From: Bradyrhizobium sp.
Lineage (GTDB): Bacteria; Pseudomonadota; Alphaproteobacteria; Rhizobiales; Xanthobacteraceae
DNA: 11,353 nt
Direction of reading: 5' to 3'
Assembly: GCA_028290165.1 (NCBI GenBank)
Contig: JAQGKJ010000881.1
Location: forward strand, 1 to 11,353
Each line of letters begins with the position of its first letter. Position 1 is the first letter of the stretch. The notes under the pieces were generated by a model that made no database searches, was not told the origin of the DNA, and saw only the letters and a list, made by a program, of their open reading frames with translations. The position numbers and the translations under genes were made by a program. Below are positions 1 through 7,350 of the stretch, one piece after another.

Positions 1-1
1 A

Positions 2-346
2 CAGGGCACGCAGGAGGAAGAGGCCGCGATCTCGCTCGGCGCCTCCGGCCTGCAAACCTTCTTCCGCGTCACTTTGCCCAATATCAATTGGGGCGTGCTT
101 TACGGCGTACTGTTGTGCAATGCGCGCGCGATGGGTGAATTCGGCGCGGTATCGGTGGTCTCGGGGCATATCCGCGGCGAGACCAACACCATGCCGCTAT
201 TGGTTGAAATTCTCTACAATGAATATCAATACGTGTCGTCGATCGCGATCGCGTCGCTGCTGGCGATGCTGGCGCTGATCACGTTGGTGGCAAAAACCAT
301 TCTCGAACGGCATCTGGACGAAGGGCAACAGCCGCGTGGCGATTGA
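2..346 (+). CDS. cysW: Sulfate ABC transporter permease CysW, C-terminal part (5' end outside window)
   Basis: Inner-membrane permease subunit of the sulfate/thiosulfate importer, which works with CysT, CysA and a periplasmic binding protein. The frame is open from base 2, so only about the last 114 residues are present. Seen: the cytoplasmic EAA coupling loop ([12 protein letters not shown], then RVTLPNI), which docks on the ATPase; the stretch [19 protein letters not shown], typical of CysW; and a final hydrophobic helix (about [13 protein letters not shown]) followed by a short charged tail ending in a TGA. The cysA gene follows at once, and its GTG start overlaps the cysW end by 11 bases. 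This matches the usual cysT-cysW-cysA order and implies translational coupling. CysW rather than CysT is inferred from position next to cysA and from the tail sequence. Confidence 0.92.
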   Translation, partial: QGTQEEEAAISLGASGLQTFFRVTLPNINWGVLYGVLLCNARAMGEFGAVSVVSGHIRGETNTMPLLVEILYNEYQYVSSIAIASLLAMLALITLVAKTILERHLDEGQQPRGD

Positions 347-1385
347 AGTCAGGAACATCGTAAAGAAATTCGGCGCGTTTGCCGCGCTCGATAACGTCGA
401 TCTGAAGGTTGCCGACGGCGAATTGCTGGCGCTGCTCGGGCCGTCGGGCTCCGGCAAGACCACGCTGCTGCGGATCATCGCTGGGCTGGACTGGCCCGAC
501 GCCGGCGAGGTTTCGTTCGACGGTGAAAACGCGCTCGTCCGTGGCGCCAGCGAGCGCCATGTCGGATTCGTGTTCCAGCACTACGCGCTGTTCCGCCACA
601 TGACGGTGTTCGAGAATGTCGCGTTCGGCTTGAGGGTGCAGCCGCGCGCGGTTCGCAAGGACGAGGCCGGCATCCGCAGCCGGGTCAAGGAATTGCTGGA
701 CATGGTGCAGCTCGACTGGCTCTCCAATCGCTATCCCAGCCAGCTGTCGGGCGGCCAGCGCCAGCGCATTGCGTTGGCCCGGGCGCTCGCGATCGAGCCG
801 CGCATTCTGTTGCTCGACGAGCCCTTCGGTGCGCTCGATGCCAAGGTACGCAAGGAACTGCGGCAATGGCTGCGCTCGCTGCACTCCGAAATCAACGTGA
901 CGTCGATCTTCGTCACCCACGATCAGGAAGAGGCGCTCGAAGTCGCCAACCGGGTAGTGGTGATGGACAAGGGCCGCATCGAGCAGATCGGCACGCCAGG
1001 CGAAGTCTATGACGATCCCGCCACGGCGTTCGTGCACGGCTTCATCGGTGAGTCGATTGTGCTGCCGGTAGAGGTTTGCGACGGCTGCGTGCGGCTCGGC
1101 GGCAAGGCGTTGAGTATCGCAGCCGATGGGGTTCCCTGCGGCGCATCGAAATTGTTTATCCGCCGCCATGACATGCAGGTCGGGCCCGCCGGCAGCGGTG
1201 CGCTTGAGGGCGCGGTGCGGCGTGTCCGGACATTCGGGCCGATCCAGCGCGCCGAAGTCGCCCTGTCCGCAGGCGAGAGCGCGACCGTGATCGAGATCGA
1301 CGCGCCCCGGGATCGGGAGCTCAGGACCGGCGATATCGTCGGATTGCAGCCCCGGCGCTACCGGATTTTCGCCACGCAGAACTGA
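336..1385 (+). CDS. cysA: Sulfate/thiosulfate import ATP-binding protein CysA
   Basis: ATPase that powers sulfate uptake through CysTW for cysteine synthesis; 349 residues, normal for the family. Seen: Walker A GPSGSGKT at residues 35-42, Q-loop glutamine near 81 (FVFQHYALF), ABC signature LSGGQRQ at 137-143, Walker B LLLDEP at 158-163, D-loop GALD, and switch histidine H195 in VTHDQEEA. The last 110 or so residues form the regulatory/TOBE-like tail seen in CysA proteins. The GTG start at 336 is chosen because [13 protein letters not shown] begins right where the ABC domain begins in relatives. It lies inside the cysW end, with a weak purine-rich GAAGGG about 10 bases upstream. No damage is visible. 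Other MetN/PotA-type importers are less likely given the cysW neighbour. Confidence 0.93.
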   Translation: MAIEVRNIVKKFGAFAALDNVDLKVADGELLALLGPSGSGKTTLLRIIAGLDWPDAGEVSFDGENALVRGASERHVGFVFQHYALFRHMTVFENVAFGLRVQPRAVRKDEAGIRSRVKELLDMVQLDWLSNRYPSQLSGGQRQRIALARALAIEPRILLLDEPFGALDAKVRKELRQWLRSLHSEINVTSIFVTHDQEEALEVANRVVVMDKGRIEQIGTPGEVYDDPATAFVHGFIGESIVLPVEVCDGCVRLGGKALSIAADGVPCGASKLFIRRHDMQVGPAGSGALEGAVRRVRTFGPIQRAEVALSAGESATVIEIDAPRDRELRTGDIVGLQPRRYRIFATQN

Positions 1386-1445
1386 AAACGTTCACCTTTC
1401 AGCCACGGTTGGTATGCAACAACTGCAGCCGGCTTGGGGGAATCA

Positions 1446-1949
1446 ATGACGCGGGCGATCTTCGCCATTATCGGGCTTTTGGCGTTGGGCGGCTGCGCGT
1501 CGGAAGTTCCGATCGAAGAGCCGTCCATGTACGTCAGCATGGCCAGTCCCGGCGCCAGGCTCGATGCCCCGGCCGCAGCCTCGATGATCTCGCTCTATCG
1601 GCAGAATAACGGACTTGGCGGCGTGGCGGTCGATCCCGAATTGATGAAACTCGCCGAACAGCAATCGCAGTCGATGGCGAGCCAGAACAAGCTCGACCAT
1701 GACGTCAAGGCGCCGCTGGCAAAGCGCCTGAATGCATCGGGCTACCCCGCGACCCTCGCGGTCGAAAATGTCTCTGCCGGATATCACACTTTGGCGGAAG
1801 CGTTTTCCGGCTGGCGCGACTCGCCCCCGCACCGGGCAAATATGCTGAAAAATGGTGTCACAAAACTAGGTATCGCGGCGAGCTATGCTCCAAATACCAA
1901 ATACAAGGTGTTCTGGACGCTTATTCTCGCATCGTCGGACCCGCGATAA
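1446..1949 (+). CDS. CAP-domain (SCP/YkwD-type) lipoprotein
   Basis: Small secreted protein of 167 residues. The N-terminus MTRAIFAIIGLLALGGC is a lipoprotein signal peptide with lipobox LGGC, so Cys17 is the likely lipidated residue and the protein should be anchored to a membrane facing the periplasm. From about residue 42 it is a CAP domain: H85 (LDHD), E107 (VENV) and H129 (SPPHRANML) are the characteristic cavity residues, followed by the strand motif KLGIAASY. Bacterial CAP proteins of this kind have no settled molecular function. The ATG at 1446 is preferred over an in-frame TTG at 1434 because GGGGGAA lies five or so bases upstream and the signal peptide then starts properly. It sits 60 bases after cysA and may share its transcript, but no functional tie to sulfate uptake is evident. 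Confidence 0.86.
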   Translation: MTRAIFAIIGLLALGGCASEVPIEEPSMYVSMASPGARLDAPAAASMISLYRQNNGLGGVAVDPELMKLAEQQSQSMASQNKLDHDVKAPLAKRLNASGYPATLAVENVSAGYHTLAEAFSGWRDSPPHRANMLKNGVTKLGIAASYAPNTKYKVFWTLILASSDPR

Positions 1950-1952
1950 ACT

Positions 1953-1970
1953 CGGCGTGATCGCCGTTTT
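1953..1970 (+). terminator. Short candidate intrinsic terminator after the CAP gene
   Basis: A perfect five-pair GC stem (CGGCG, loop TGAT, CGCCG) is followed directly by TTTT, four bases past the TAA of the CAP-domain gene. The shape fits an intrinsic terminator, but the stem and the T-run are both short, so it could be weak or chance. Confidence 0.4.
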
Positions 1971-1984
1971 CCCGCCTCGCTGAT

Positions 1985-2009
1985 TGACGCCACCGCGAAC
2001 TGACGCCAC
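1985..2009 (+). promoter_or_regulatory. Direct repeat TGACGCCAC x2 upstream of the patatin gene
   Basis: The nine-base word TGACGCCAC occurs at 1985-1993 and again at 2001-2009, a 16-base period, 40 bases ahead of the patatin start. Tandem half-sites at a fixed spacing are what a dimeric regulator would use. The first copy also forms part of a TTGACG -35-like hexamer at 1984-1989, but I see no convincing -10. Function is inference only. Confidence 0.3.
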
Positions 2010-2048
2010 GGTACGGTGCAATCGCATTCCGCTATTTGAGCTGATGTC

Positions 2049-3227
2049 ATGATGGATGTTTCCGATTCAGCGCAAGCAACGATACCTGCCGAGGCGCAGC
2101 GGGTGCTCGTTCTGCAGGGCGGCGGCGCGCTCGGTTCCTACCAGGCCGGCGCCTATCAGGCGCTGTGTCATTTCGATTTCGAGCCGAAATGGGTTGCCGG
2201 CATCTCGATCGGCGCCATCAACGCCGCGATCATCGCCGGCAACCCGCGCGAAACGCGGGTGGAGCGGTTGAAGGAATTCGGGGAGATGGTTTCTGCGCCG
2301 GTGCCGTGGAATCCCGTCACCAAGAGTGATCGCGGCCGCTCCCTGTTCAATGAGACCAGCGCGGCATTGATCGCTACCTTCGGTGTGCCCGGTTTCTTTA
2401 CTCCCCGCATTCCACCGGCACCGCTTTGGCCCCCGGGCAGCCCTCAGTCGCAGAGCTATTACGACACCTCACCGCTGCGCAAGACGCTGGAGCGGCTGGT
2501 CGACTTCGACCGGATCAACGATTTGAAGTGCCGCCTCAGCGTCGGCGCGGTCAGCGTGACAACCGGCAACTTCAGATATTTCGACAATTTCGAATTCAAG
2601 AAACTCGGCAAGAAGATCGGGCCGGAACATATCATGGCATCCGGCGCGTTGCCGCCGGGTTTTCCCTCCATCGAAATCGAGGGCGAACATTACTGGGATG
2701 GCGGCGTCGCCTCCAACACCCCGCTCGACTATGTGCTCGATACCGAGACGACCAAGGATCTCCTGATCTTCCAGGTCGATTTGTTCAGCGCGCGCGGCCC
2801 GCTGCCGGTTTCGCTGCTCGAGGCCGCCGAGCGCGAGAAGGACATCCGTTATTCCAGCCGCACCCGGATGAATACCGACAAGAACAAGCAGGTTCACGAC
2901 GCCCGCAAGGCGCTGCGCGCGTTGTTGGAGAAGCTGCCCGATCATTTGAGGAACGATCCGTCGGTCGAGATCCTGTGTCGGGCCGCCAAGGAAAACACCG
3001 TCACGGTGGTGCACCTGATCTACCGCACCAAGAACTACGAATCCTCTTCCAAGGATTATGATTTTTCCCGCATCGGCATGGTCGAGCATTGGGGCGCTGG
3101 CGTGCGCGACGTTCATCTATCGATGCGTCACAAGGATTGGCTGGAACGGCCGCAAAACGGCGAAACCATGGTGACCTACGATCTCACGGGGGACGGCACC
3201 GTGACCCTCGACGGCAAACAGGAGTAA
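2049..3227 (+). CDS. Patatin-like phospholipase with DUF3734-type C-terminus
   Basis: Predicted Ser-Asp dyad lipid acyl hydrolase of 392 residues, probably cytoplasmic, since no signal peptide is seen. Motifs: oxyanion loop GGGALG at 24-29, nucleophile elbow GISIG at 51-55 (Ser53), and catalytic Asp in DGG at 217-219. The C-terminal third (about 290-390, with YRTKNYESSSKDYDFS and RHKDWLERP) resembles the DUF3734 extension found on a proteobacterial patatin subgroup. Two ATGs lie side by side (2049, 2052) and the upstream ribosome site is weak (GAG at 2038-2040), so the start could shift by one codon. The next gene, a 3-hydroxybutyrate dehydrogenase, begins five bases after the stop, so the two are very likely co-translated. 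That pairing hints at a substrate connected with polyhydroxybutyrate or membrane lipid, but the true substrate cannot be read from sequence. Confidence 0.9.
   Translation: MMDVSDSAQATIPAEAQRVLVLQGGGALGSYQAGAYQALCHFDFEPKWVAGISIGAINAAIIAGNPRETRVERLKEFGEMVSAPVPWNPVTKSDRGRSLFNETSAALIATFGVPGFFTPRIPPAPLWPPGSPQSQSYYDTSPLRKTLERLVDFDRINDLKCRLSVGAVSVTTGNFRYFDNFEFKKLGKKIGPEHIMASGALPPGFPSIEIEGEHYWDGGVASNTPLDYVLDTETTKDLLIFQVDLFSARGPLPVSLLEAAEREKDIRYSSRTRMNTDKNKQVHDARKALRALLEKLPDHLRNDPSVEILCRAAKENTVTVVHLIYRTKNYESSSKDYDFSRIGMVEHWGAGVRDVHLSMRHKDWLERPQNGETMVTYDLTGDGTVTLDGKQE
3220..3224 (+). promoter_or_regulatory. Ribosome binding site of bdhA inside the end of the patatin gene
   Basis: AGGAG lies directly before the patatin TAA and eight bases before the ATG at 3233. 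It decides the dehydrogenase start against a much longer in-frame reading from 3089, and it implies that ribosomes finishing the patatin gene help to start the next one. Confidence 0.7.
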
Positions 3228-3232
3228 GAAAA

Positions 3233-4021
3233 ATGGGTACCTTGACAGGCAAGACTGCAGTGGTGACCGGCTCGACCAGCGGCATCGGACTGGCGTATGC
3301 GCGCACGTTCGCAGGCGCCGGGGCCAATATCGTTATCAACGGCATGGGCGTGCCCGCCGACATCGAGAAGGAGCGGTCCGCCATCGAGACCGATTTCAAG
3401 GTCAAGGCGGTCCATTCGCCGGCCGACATGACCAAGCCCGCAGAGATCGCCGATATGATCGCGCTGGGAGAAAACACCTTCGGTTCGGTCGATATTCTCG
3501 TCAACAATGCCGGCATCCAGTTCGTCTCGCCGATCGAGGAGTTTCCGCCGGAGAAATGGGAAACGATCATCGCGATCAACCTGTCATCGGCGTTTTACGG
3601 CATCCGCGCCGCCGTGCCCGGCATGAAGAAGCGCGGCTGGGGCCGCATCATCAATACCGCTTCCGCGCATTCGCTGGTGGCCTCGCCGTTCAAGTCGGCC
3701 TATGTCTCGGCCAAGCATGGCATCGCCGGCCTCACCAAGACCGTGGCGCTGGAGCTTGCGACCTTCAAGATCACCTGCAACTGCATCAGCCCGGGTTATG
3801 TCTGGACGCCGCTGGTCGAGCACCAGATTCCGGAGACGATGAAGGCCCGCAACATGACCAAGGAGCAGGTCATCCATGATGTGCTGCTGGCGGCGCAGCC
3901 GACCAAGGAATTCGTCACCTCCGAACAGGTCGCGGCGCTGGCGCTGTTTCTCTGTGGCGACGATGCGGCGCAAATCACCGGCGCCAACCTCCCGATCGAC
4001 GGCGGCTGGACCGCGGAGTAG
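3233..4021 (+). CDS. bdhA: D-3-hydroxybutyrate dehydrogenase (SDR family)
   Basis: NAD-dependent oxidation of (R)-3-hydroxybutyrate to acetoacetate, the step after polyhydroxybutyrate breakdown. 262 residues, usual length. Seen: cofactor loop TGSTSGIG at 12-19, NNAG motif before Q96, and the catalytic triad S144, Y157, K161 (YVSAK). H146, K154, Q198 and W259 sit two residues on from the substrate-binding His144, Lys152, Gln196 and Trp257 recalled for the Pseudomonas fragi enzyme, which is why I prefer this over a generic SDR. The tail GANLPIDGGWTAE is typical. The start at 3233 is set by AGGAG at 3220-3224 and by MGTLTGKTAVVTG, the normal beginning of the fold. It forms a coupled pair with the patatin gene and ends before a large inverted repeat facing the convergent flippase gene. 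Confidence 0.92.
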   Translation: MGTLTGKTAVVTGSTSGIGLAYARTFAGAGANIVINGMGVPADIEKERSAIETDFKVKAVHSPADMTKPAEIADMIALGENTFGSVDILVNNAGIQFVSPIEEFPPEKWETIIAINLSSAFYGIRAAVPGMKKRGWGRIINTASAHSLVASPFKSAYVSAKHGIAGLTKTVALELATFKITCNCISPGYVWTPLVEHQIPETMKARNMTKEQVIHDVLLAAQPTKEFVTSEQVAALALFLCGDDAAQITGANLPIDGGWTAE

Positions 4022-4055
4022 GGAAGGCGCCGACGCGGCCGCGACGTTAGAGTTC

Positions 4056-4143
4056 GTCATGGCCGGGCTTGTCCCGGCCATCCACGTTTTGCTTGTCGCC
4101 ACCTCTGAAAGACGTGGATGCCCGGGACAAGCTCGGGCATGAC
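4056..4143. repeat. Inverted pair of palindromic repeat elements between convergent genes
   Basis: Two 32-base arms (4056-4087 and 4112-4143) are reverse complements at 29 of 32 positions, separated by a 24-base loop. Each arm also carries its own smaller palindrome (for example GGCCGGG...CCCGGCC). The words GTCATG, CTTGTCCCGG and CATCCACG belong to a dispersed palindromic repeat common in Bradyrhizobium-type genomes (recalled, not searched). It fills the gap between bdhA (plus) and the flippase gene (minus), whose stop is only ten bases beyond, so the RNA hairpin may end or protect transcripts from both sides. Confidence 0.85.
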
Positions 4144-4153
4144 GCCGAGAGAA

Positions 4154-5578
4154 TTATCCGCGCTTCCCGAACGCCAGCACGTGCAGACCGAGGCGCTGGC
4201 GCACGATCCAGAACAGCAGCACGGTCTCGAAGGCAAGCGAGATCGAGGTCGCGGCCGCAGCGCCATGGCCGCCGAACCGCGGCACCAGCGCGACGCAGAG
4301 CGCGACGTTCATGACAAACGCCAGTGCATAGGCTAGCGCGCAGATGTGCTGATGGCCGAGCATGTTGAGTAGCCGCTCGACCGGGCCGATCGCGGAGCGC
4401 ACCACGAGACCGATGGCCGCGACGAACATGATGTCGTAACCGACCACGAATTGCGGCCCGAACAGCCACAACAGCGGCTTGCCCAACGCCAACAGCAGGA
4501 TGGTCGCGGCCAGCGACGGCCAGAACGTCCCTTTGATCGCATGCGCGACATAGGCCGACAGCCGTGCCCTGTCGCCCTGCGCGTGATATTCGGCGAACCG
4601 GTGCGCCGTCGTCGCCGACATCGCGTAGTGAATGAACGACACCAGCGCCAGTGTCTTCACCACCGCGAAATAGACGCCGACCTCTTGCGACGAACGAAAT
4701 TGCTGCAACACCAGCACATCGGTGTAGGACAATAACAGATAAAACCCTTCGACCATCAGGATCGGCAGCGAGATCGAAAGCCAGCCGCGGAAATCGTACG
4801 CCTTCGGGCCCGCCTCGATATGGCCGCCGAGGCGGCGGTTCAGCACGATCAACTGCCCGATCATGGCGATCCAGACGGCGGCGGCACTGGCGAGCATCGC
4901 AGCCGTCGCGCCAAGATGGAAGCCGAGTGCAAAGGCGCCGGCGGTAAAGCCGATGATCAGCGACTGCCGGACGATGAACTGCGGCATCAAGCCGAGCCGC
5001 ATCCAGTCATGCGAGCGCGCGATGCCGTCCTGGGTGTTGGCGACCACGAAAGCCGGCAGCGTGAGGCAGCCGATGTAAAGCGGCAGAACCGCATTGCCGT
5101 CGATCCACGGCGACAGCAATTTGACCACGCCCGCCAGCAACAGCGAGACAACCGCGGACACGGCAAACGTCATCCAGCGGCTGCCGGCCAGGAAGCCGCG
5201 CAGCAACGCGTGCTCGCCCGCGGTGCGATACTCGGGGATGATCTTCTGCGCCGACGCCGAAATACCAAAGTCCATCATGCTGCCGAGCAGCAGCACCCAG
5301 GTCCAGACATAGACATAGACGCCGTAGTCCGAACCGCCCATCCAACGCGCCAGCAGGATCTGCGAGAGATAGGCCAGCGCCGCGCTGACGACGCGAATGA
5401 CAAAGATCGTACCGGCCAGCCGCCGGGTCACGGAGGCTTCGCTGGAACCGCCGAGCAAACCGCCAAGCATCGACCGCAGCCGCGCGATCGGGCCGGTAGG
5501 CGATGCTGTCGTGGATTGTGCGTCCATCACGGCCACGGCGGAGGTTCCCCAACCAAACCGCATCAATGCGGCGACCAT
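4154..5578 (-). CDS. Polysaccharide/lipopolysaccharide flippase-like membrane protein (Wzx/MOP type)
   Basis: Integral inner-membrane protein of 474 residues with about a dozen hydrophobic segments, including LLARWMGGSDYGVYVYVWTW near the first two helices. That pattern, with an early Arg and GSDYG followed by a helix and FGISASAQK, is typical of the oligosaccharide flippases that move lipid-linked sugar units across the membrane (MOP superfamily, polysaccharide synthesis family). The start is uncertain. Possible starts are TTG 5590, ATG 5578, ATG 5563 and ATG 5527 (MDAQST); none has a strong ribosome site, and ATG 5578 has AGG a few bases upstream. The true protein could be 457 residues if 5527 is used. 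No glycosyltransferase or polymerase genes lie beside it, so the carried sugar is unknown. It is 94 bases downstream of the DsbD-like gene on the same strand. Confidence 0.85.
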   Translation of the reverse strand: MVAALMRFGWGTSAVAVMDAQSTTASPTGPIARLRSMLGGLLGGSSEASVTRRLAGTIFVIRVVSAALAYLSQILLARWMGGSDYGVYVYVWTWVLLLGSMMDFGISASAQKIIPEYRTAGEHALLRGFLAGSRWMTFAVSAVVSLLLAGVVKLLSPWIDGNAVLPLYIGCLTLPAFVVANTQDGIARSHDWMRLGLMPQFIVRQSLIIGFTAGAFALGFHLGATAAMLASAAAVWIAMIGQLIVLNRRLGGHIEAGPKAYDFRGWLSISLPILMVEGFYLLLSYTDVLVLQQFRSSQEVGVYFAVVKTLALVSFIHYAMSATTAHRFAEYHAQGDRARLSAYVAHAIKGTFWPSLAATILLLALGKPLLWLFGPQFVVGYDIMFVAAIGLVVRSAIGPVERLLNMLGHQHICALAYALAFVMNVALCVALVPRFGGHGAAAATSISLAFETVLLFWIVRQRLGLHVLAFGKRG

Positions 5579-5640
5579 CGGGCCTATCAACGATTCGTTA
5601 AGATTCGGTCTCCCAGTGTCGCCGCAGAACGGCCTCTCAC

Positions 5641-5667
5641 TGTCGTCCCCGCTTCACGGGGACGACA
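5641..5667. terminator. Perfect 11-bp hairpin between the DsbD-like gene and the flippase gene
   Basis: TGTCGTCCCCG (5641-5651), loop CTTCA, and its exact complement (5657-5667) form a strong hairpin five bases beyond the stop of the minus-strand DsbD-like gene. There is no T-run on either side, so it may be a transcript-stabilising or Rho-associated element, or one more copy of a dispersed palindromic repeat rather than a classic terminator. Confidence 0.55.
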
Positions 5668-5672
5668 CAGGG

Positions 5673-6527
5673 TCAATCCAGATTGATATTGAACTCGTAG
5701 GAGCGGTCGCTGCCGACCAGCGTCAGTTTCAGCGCGGCACCTTCGGGACTGACCCCCGGCGGCACGCCGTCGAGTTCGAAGGCGAAGCGCTTGACCCCGG
5801 GCGGGCTGCGCTCGAGCAATTTCGGAACCGGCAGCCCCCAGTCCGGTGTCGGCCCTTCGACGAACAGGTTGACCTCCTTGGCGTCGGGGCTGACCACGTC
5901 GACCAGCACGGTGGATTTGCCGTCGCGCTTGACGTCGCGGATGGTCAGGGGATTGGGATCGCCGACATTGGCGGGCTTCGGCACGGTGTCGAGCGCCGCG
6001 AGCAGCGCGCTGTCTTCGGTGCTGGCCGCGCTGGTGAAAGGCAATTCGGCGCTGGCTTCGACGGGAATGCAGAGCTTTTCGCAGACCGCGTAGTTGATAT
6101 CGGCGCGAAGCATCACCGGCTTGTCGGCAGCTTTCGCGACGATCCGCAACGGCAGCACGAACTGGTTGTGATAACCCAGCGAGTGGCCGCCGGCGCCGTC
6201 GTCGAATTTCGAAGGCGCCGGCCACAGCACGGTCACGGCTTCGACATTCTCCGATTTGGAGAAGTCGAAGCGCGGCGGCACCCCGGAATCGCCGGGCGTC
6301 CGCCAGTAGGTTTTCCATCCCGGCTGCAGCTGAAAGCCGATGCCGCCCAACAGCACCGCGCCGCTGCGCGATCCCGCCAGCAGGCGGACGGCGGAGTGGT
6401 CATCGCGTTGCCAGGGCGAGGCATCCTGGGCGCGCGCCTCGATCGCCAGGGATGAAGCAAACAGGAATGACGCAAACATTGTCGCGGCAAAGCCGAGCGC
6501 GGCGCGTGAGGGAACTGTGACCATCAT
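5673..6527 (-). CDS. Secreted stand-alone DsbD N-terminal-type (thiol-disulfide) protein
   Basis: 284 residues with a signal peptide (hydrophobic run about 11-28, likely cut near A-R-A at 31-33), so it should act in the periplasm. The core matches the N-terminal alpha-type domain of DsbD/ScsB reductases: WKTYWRTPGDSGVPP at 71-85 and the cysteine pair C149-x-x-x-C153 in CEKLCIP, the expected redox-active pair. Full DsbD proteins continue into eight membrane helices and a thioredoxin domain. Both are absent here, and no partner is encoded in the neighbouring genes. It could receive electrons from a CcdA/DsbD-like protein elsewhere and pass them to metal-handling or cytochrome-maturation targets; this is inference. 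Start: MMV at 6527, where the signal peptide begins; the second ATG (6524) is equally possible and no strong ribosome site is visible. It is divergent from yqgE. Confidence 0.85.
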   Translation of the reverse strand: MMVTVPSRAALGFAATMFASFLFASSLAIEARAQDASPWQRDDHSAVRLLAGSRSGAVLLGGIGFQLQPGWKTYWRTPGDSGVPPRFDFSKSENVEAVTVLWPAPSKFDDGAGGHSLGYHNQFVLPLRIVAKAADKPVMLRADINYAVCEKLCIPVEASAELPFTSAASTEDSALLAALDTVPKPANVGDPNPLTIRDVKRDGKSTVLVDVVSPDAKEVNLFVEGPTPDWGLPVPKLLERSPPGVKRFAFELDGVPPGVSPEGAALKLTLVGSDRSYEFNINLD

Positions 6528-6606
6528 GAGACGTCTTTACAGCCAAGCAACGTTGCAAACCATTGAATTGCTTGTGATGTATGACTAAAGGCGGCCGGAT
6601 GCTTGA

Positions 6607-6638
6607 TTGACAGAACCGCCACCCAATATCAGGATATG
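6607..6638 (+). promoter_or_regulatory. Candidate promoter for yqgE
   Basis: TTGACA at 6607-6612 is a perfect sigma-70 -35 hexamer. The best -10-like hexamers downstream are AGGATA (6631-6636, spacer 18) or GATATG (6633-6638, spacer 20), both weak. A transcript would begin near 6645, just ahead of the ATG at 6664. This helps argue that the in-frame TTG at 6607 is promoter DNA and not the start codon. Confidence 0.33.
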
Positions 6639-6663
6639 GATCAACATTGAGAGTCCTTTGCGG

Positions 6664-7314
6664 ATGGACCCTGAAGGCAAAAGACCGAGGATTGGGCGCC
6701 GCAAGGAAGCTGGCGTCGGCGACAATTCCTCCAATCGCGGCTATCTTGACGGTCAGTTGCTGATCGCCATGCCGGTCATGGGCGATCCGCGCTTCGAGCG
6801 TTCGGTGATTTATCTCTGCGCGCATTCCCCGGAAGGCGCCATGGGCATCATCGTCAATCGCCCGGCCGGCAGCATCGATTTTCCCGAACTCCTGGTGCAG
6901 CTCGACATCATCAAGAAGGCCGATCAAATCAAACTGCCGGAAAACGCCGAGACGATGAAGGTGCTCAAAGGCGGCCCGGTCGATACCGGCCGCGGCTTCG
7001 TGCTGCATTCCAGCGATTTCTTCATCAAGGATGCGACGTTACGGATCGACGAAGGAATTTGCCTGACCGCAACCGTCGATATCCTCAAGGCGATCGCCAA
7101 GGGCGCAGGTCCCAAGCACGCGATCCTCGCGCTGGGCTATGCCGGCTGGGCGCCGGGGCAGCTGGAAACCGAGATCCAGGATAATGGCTGGCTGCACTGC
7201 GACGCCGATCCGGACCTGATCTTCGGCGGCGACGTCGAGGAAAAATACCTCCGCGCCCTGCGCAAGATCGGCATCGATCCCGGCATGCTGTCGAACGAAG
7301 CCGGACACGCATAG
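6664..7314 (+). CDS. YqgE/AlgH family protein (UPF0301, DUF179)
   Basis: 216 residues of the widely conserved YqgE/AlgH family. No biochemical activity is established for it; AlgH has been linked to alginate regulation in Pseudomonas. Seen: [20 protein letters not shown] at the domain start, [21 protein letters not shown], the [14 protein letters not shown] block, and [15 protein letters not shown] with [13 protein letters not shown], all hallmark family blocks. The end [16 protein letters not shown] matches my memory of the Rhodopseudomonas/Bradyrhizobium version. I choose ATG 6664 (MDPEGKRP) over the TTG at 6607 because relatives begin with a similar short basic leader and because TTGACA at 6607 looks like a promoter box. 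The ribosome site is weak. Likely cytoplasmic, since no signal peptide is seen. Divergent from the DsbD-like gene across 136 bases. Confidence 0.92.
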   Translation: MDPEGKRPRIGRRKEAGVGDNSSNRGYLDGQLLIAMPVMGDPRFERSVIYLCAHSPEGAMGIIVNRPAGSIDFPELLVQLDIIKKADQIKLPENAETMKVLKGGPVDTGRGFVLHSSDFFIKDATLRIDEGICLTATVDILKAIAKGAGPKHAILALGYAGWAPGQLETEIQDNGWLHCDADPDLIFGGDVEEKYLRALRKIGIDPGMLSNEAGHA

Positions 7315-7350
7315 TGCGATTGGGCGAAGGCGCCTGACATAACCGCTACG

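Noticed and set aside
279..1169. Long minus-strand open frame (296 codons) opposite cysA
   Set aside because: It lies wholly against a gene with every ABC ATPase motif. Its product is Arg/Gln/His/Ala-rich without recognisable domains, as expected of antisense frames in GC-rich DNA.
1382..1402. Inverted repeat CTGAAA...TTTCAG at the end of cysA as a terminator
   Set aside because: It is a six-pair, AT-rich stem that includes the stop codon and has no T-run, so it is too weak to support.
2438..3116. Overlapping frames of about 210 codons on both strands within the patatin gene
   Set aside because: They are shadows of the patatin reading frame, which carries the GGGxxG, GxSxG and DGG motifs in order.
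3089..3232. Upstream extension of the 3-hydroxybutyrate dehydrogenase by 48 residues
   Set aside because: This part overlaps the patatin gene in another frame, has low-quality sequence, and precedes a clear AGGAG and ATG at the normal start of the SDR fold.
4820..5686. Plus-strand open frame (288 codons) opposite the flippase gene
   Set aside because: The composition is dominated by Arg, Gln, His and Asp with no domain, and the opposite strand encodes a coherent multi-helix membrane protein.
5397..6455. Plus-strand open frame (352 codons) opposite the DsbD-like gene
   Set aside because: It spans two genes and the hairpin between them and has no motif. The minus strand has a signal peptide and the conserved DsbD-type blocks.
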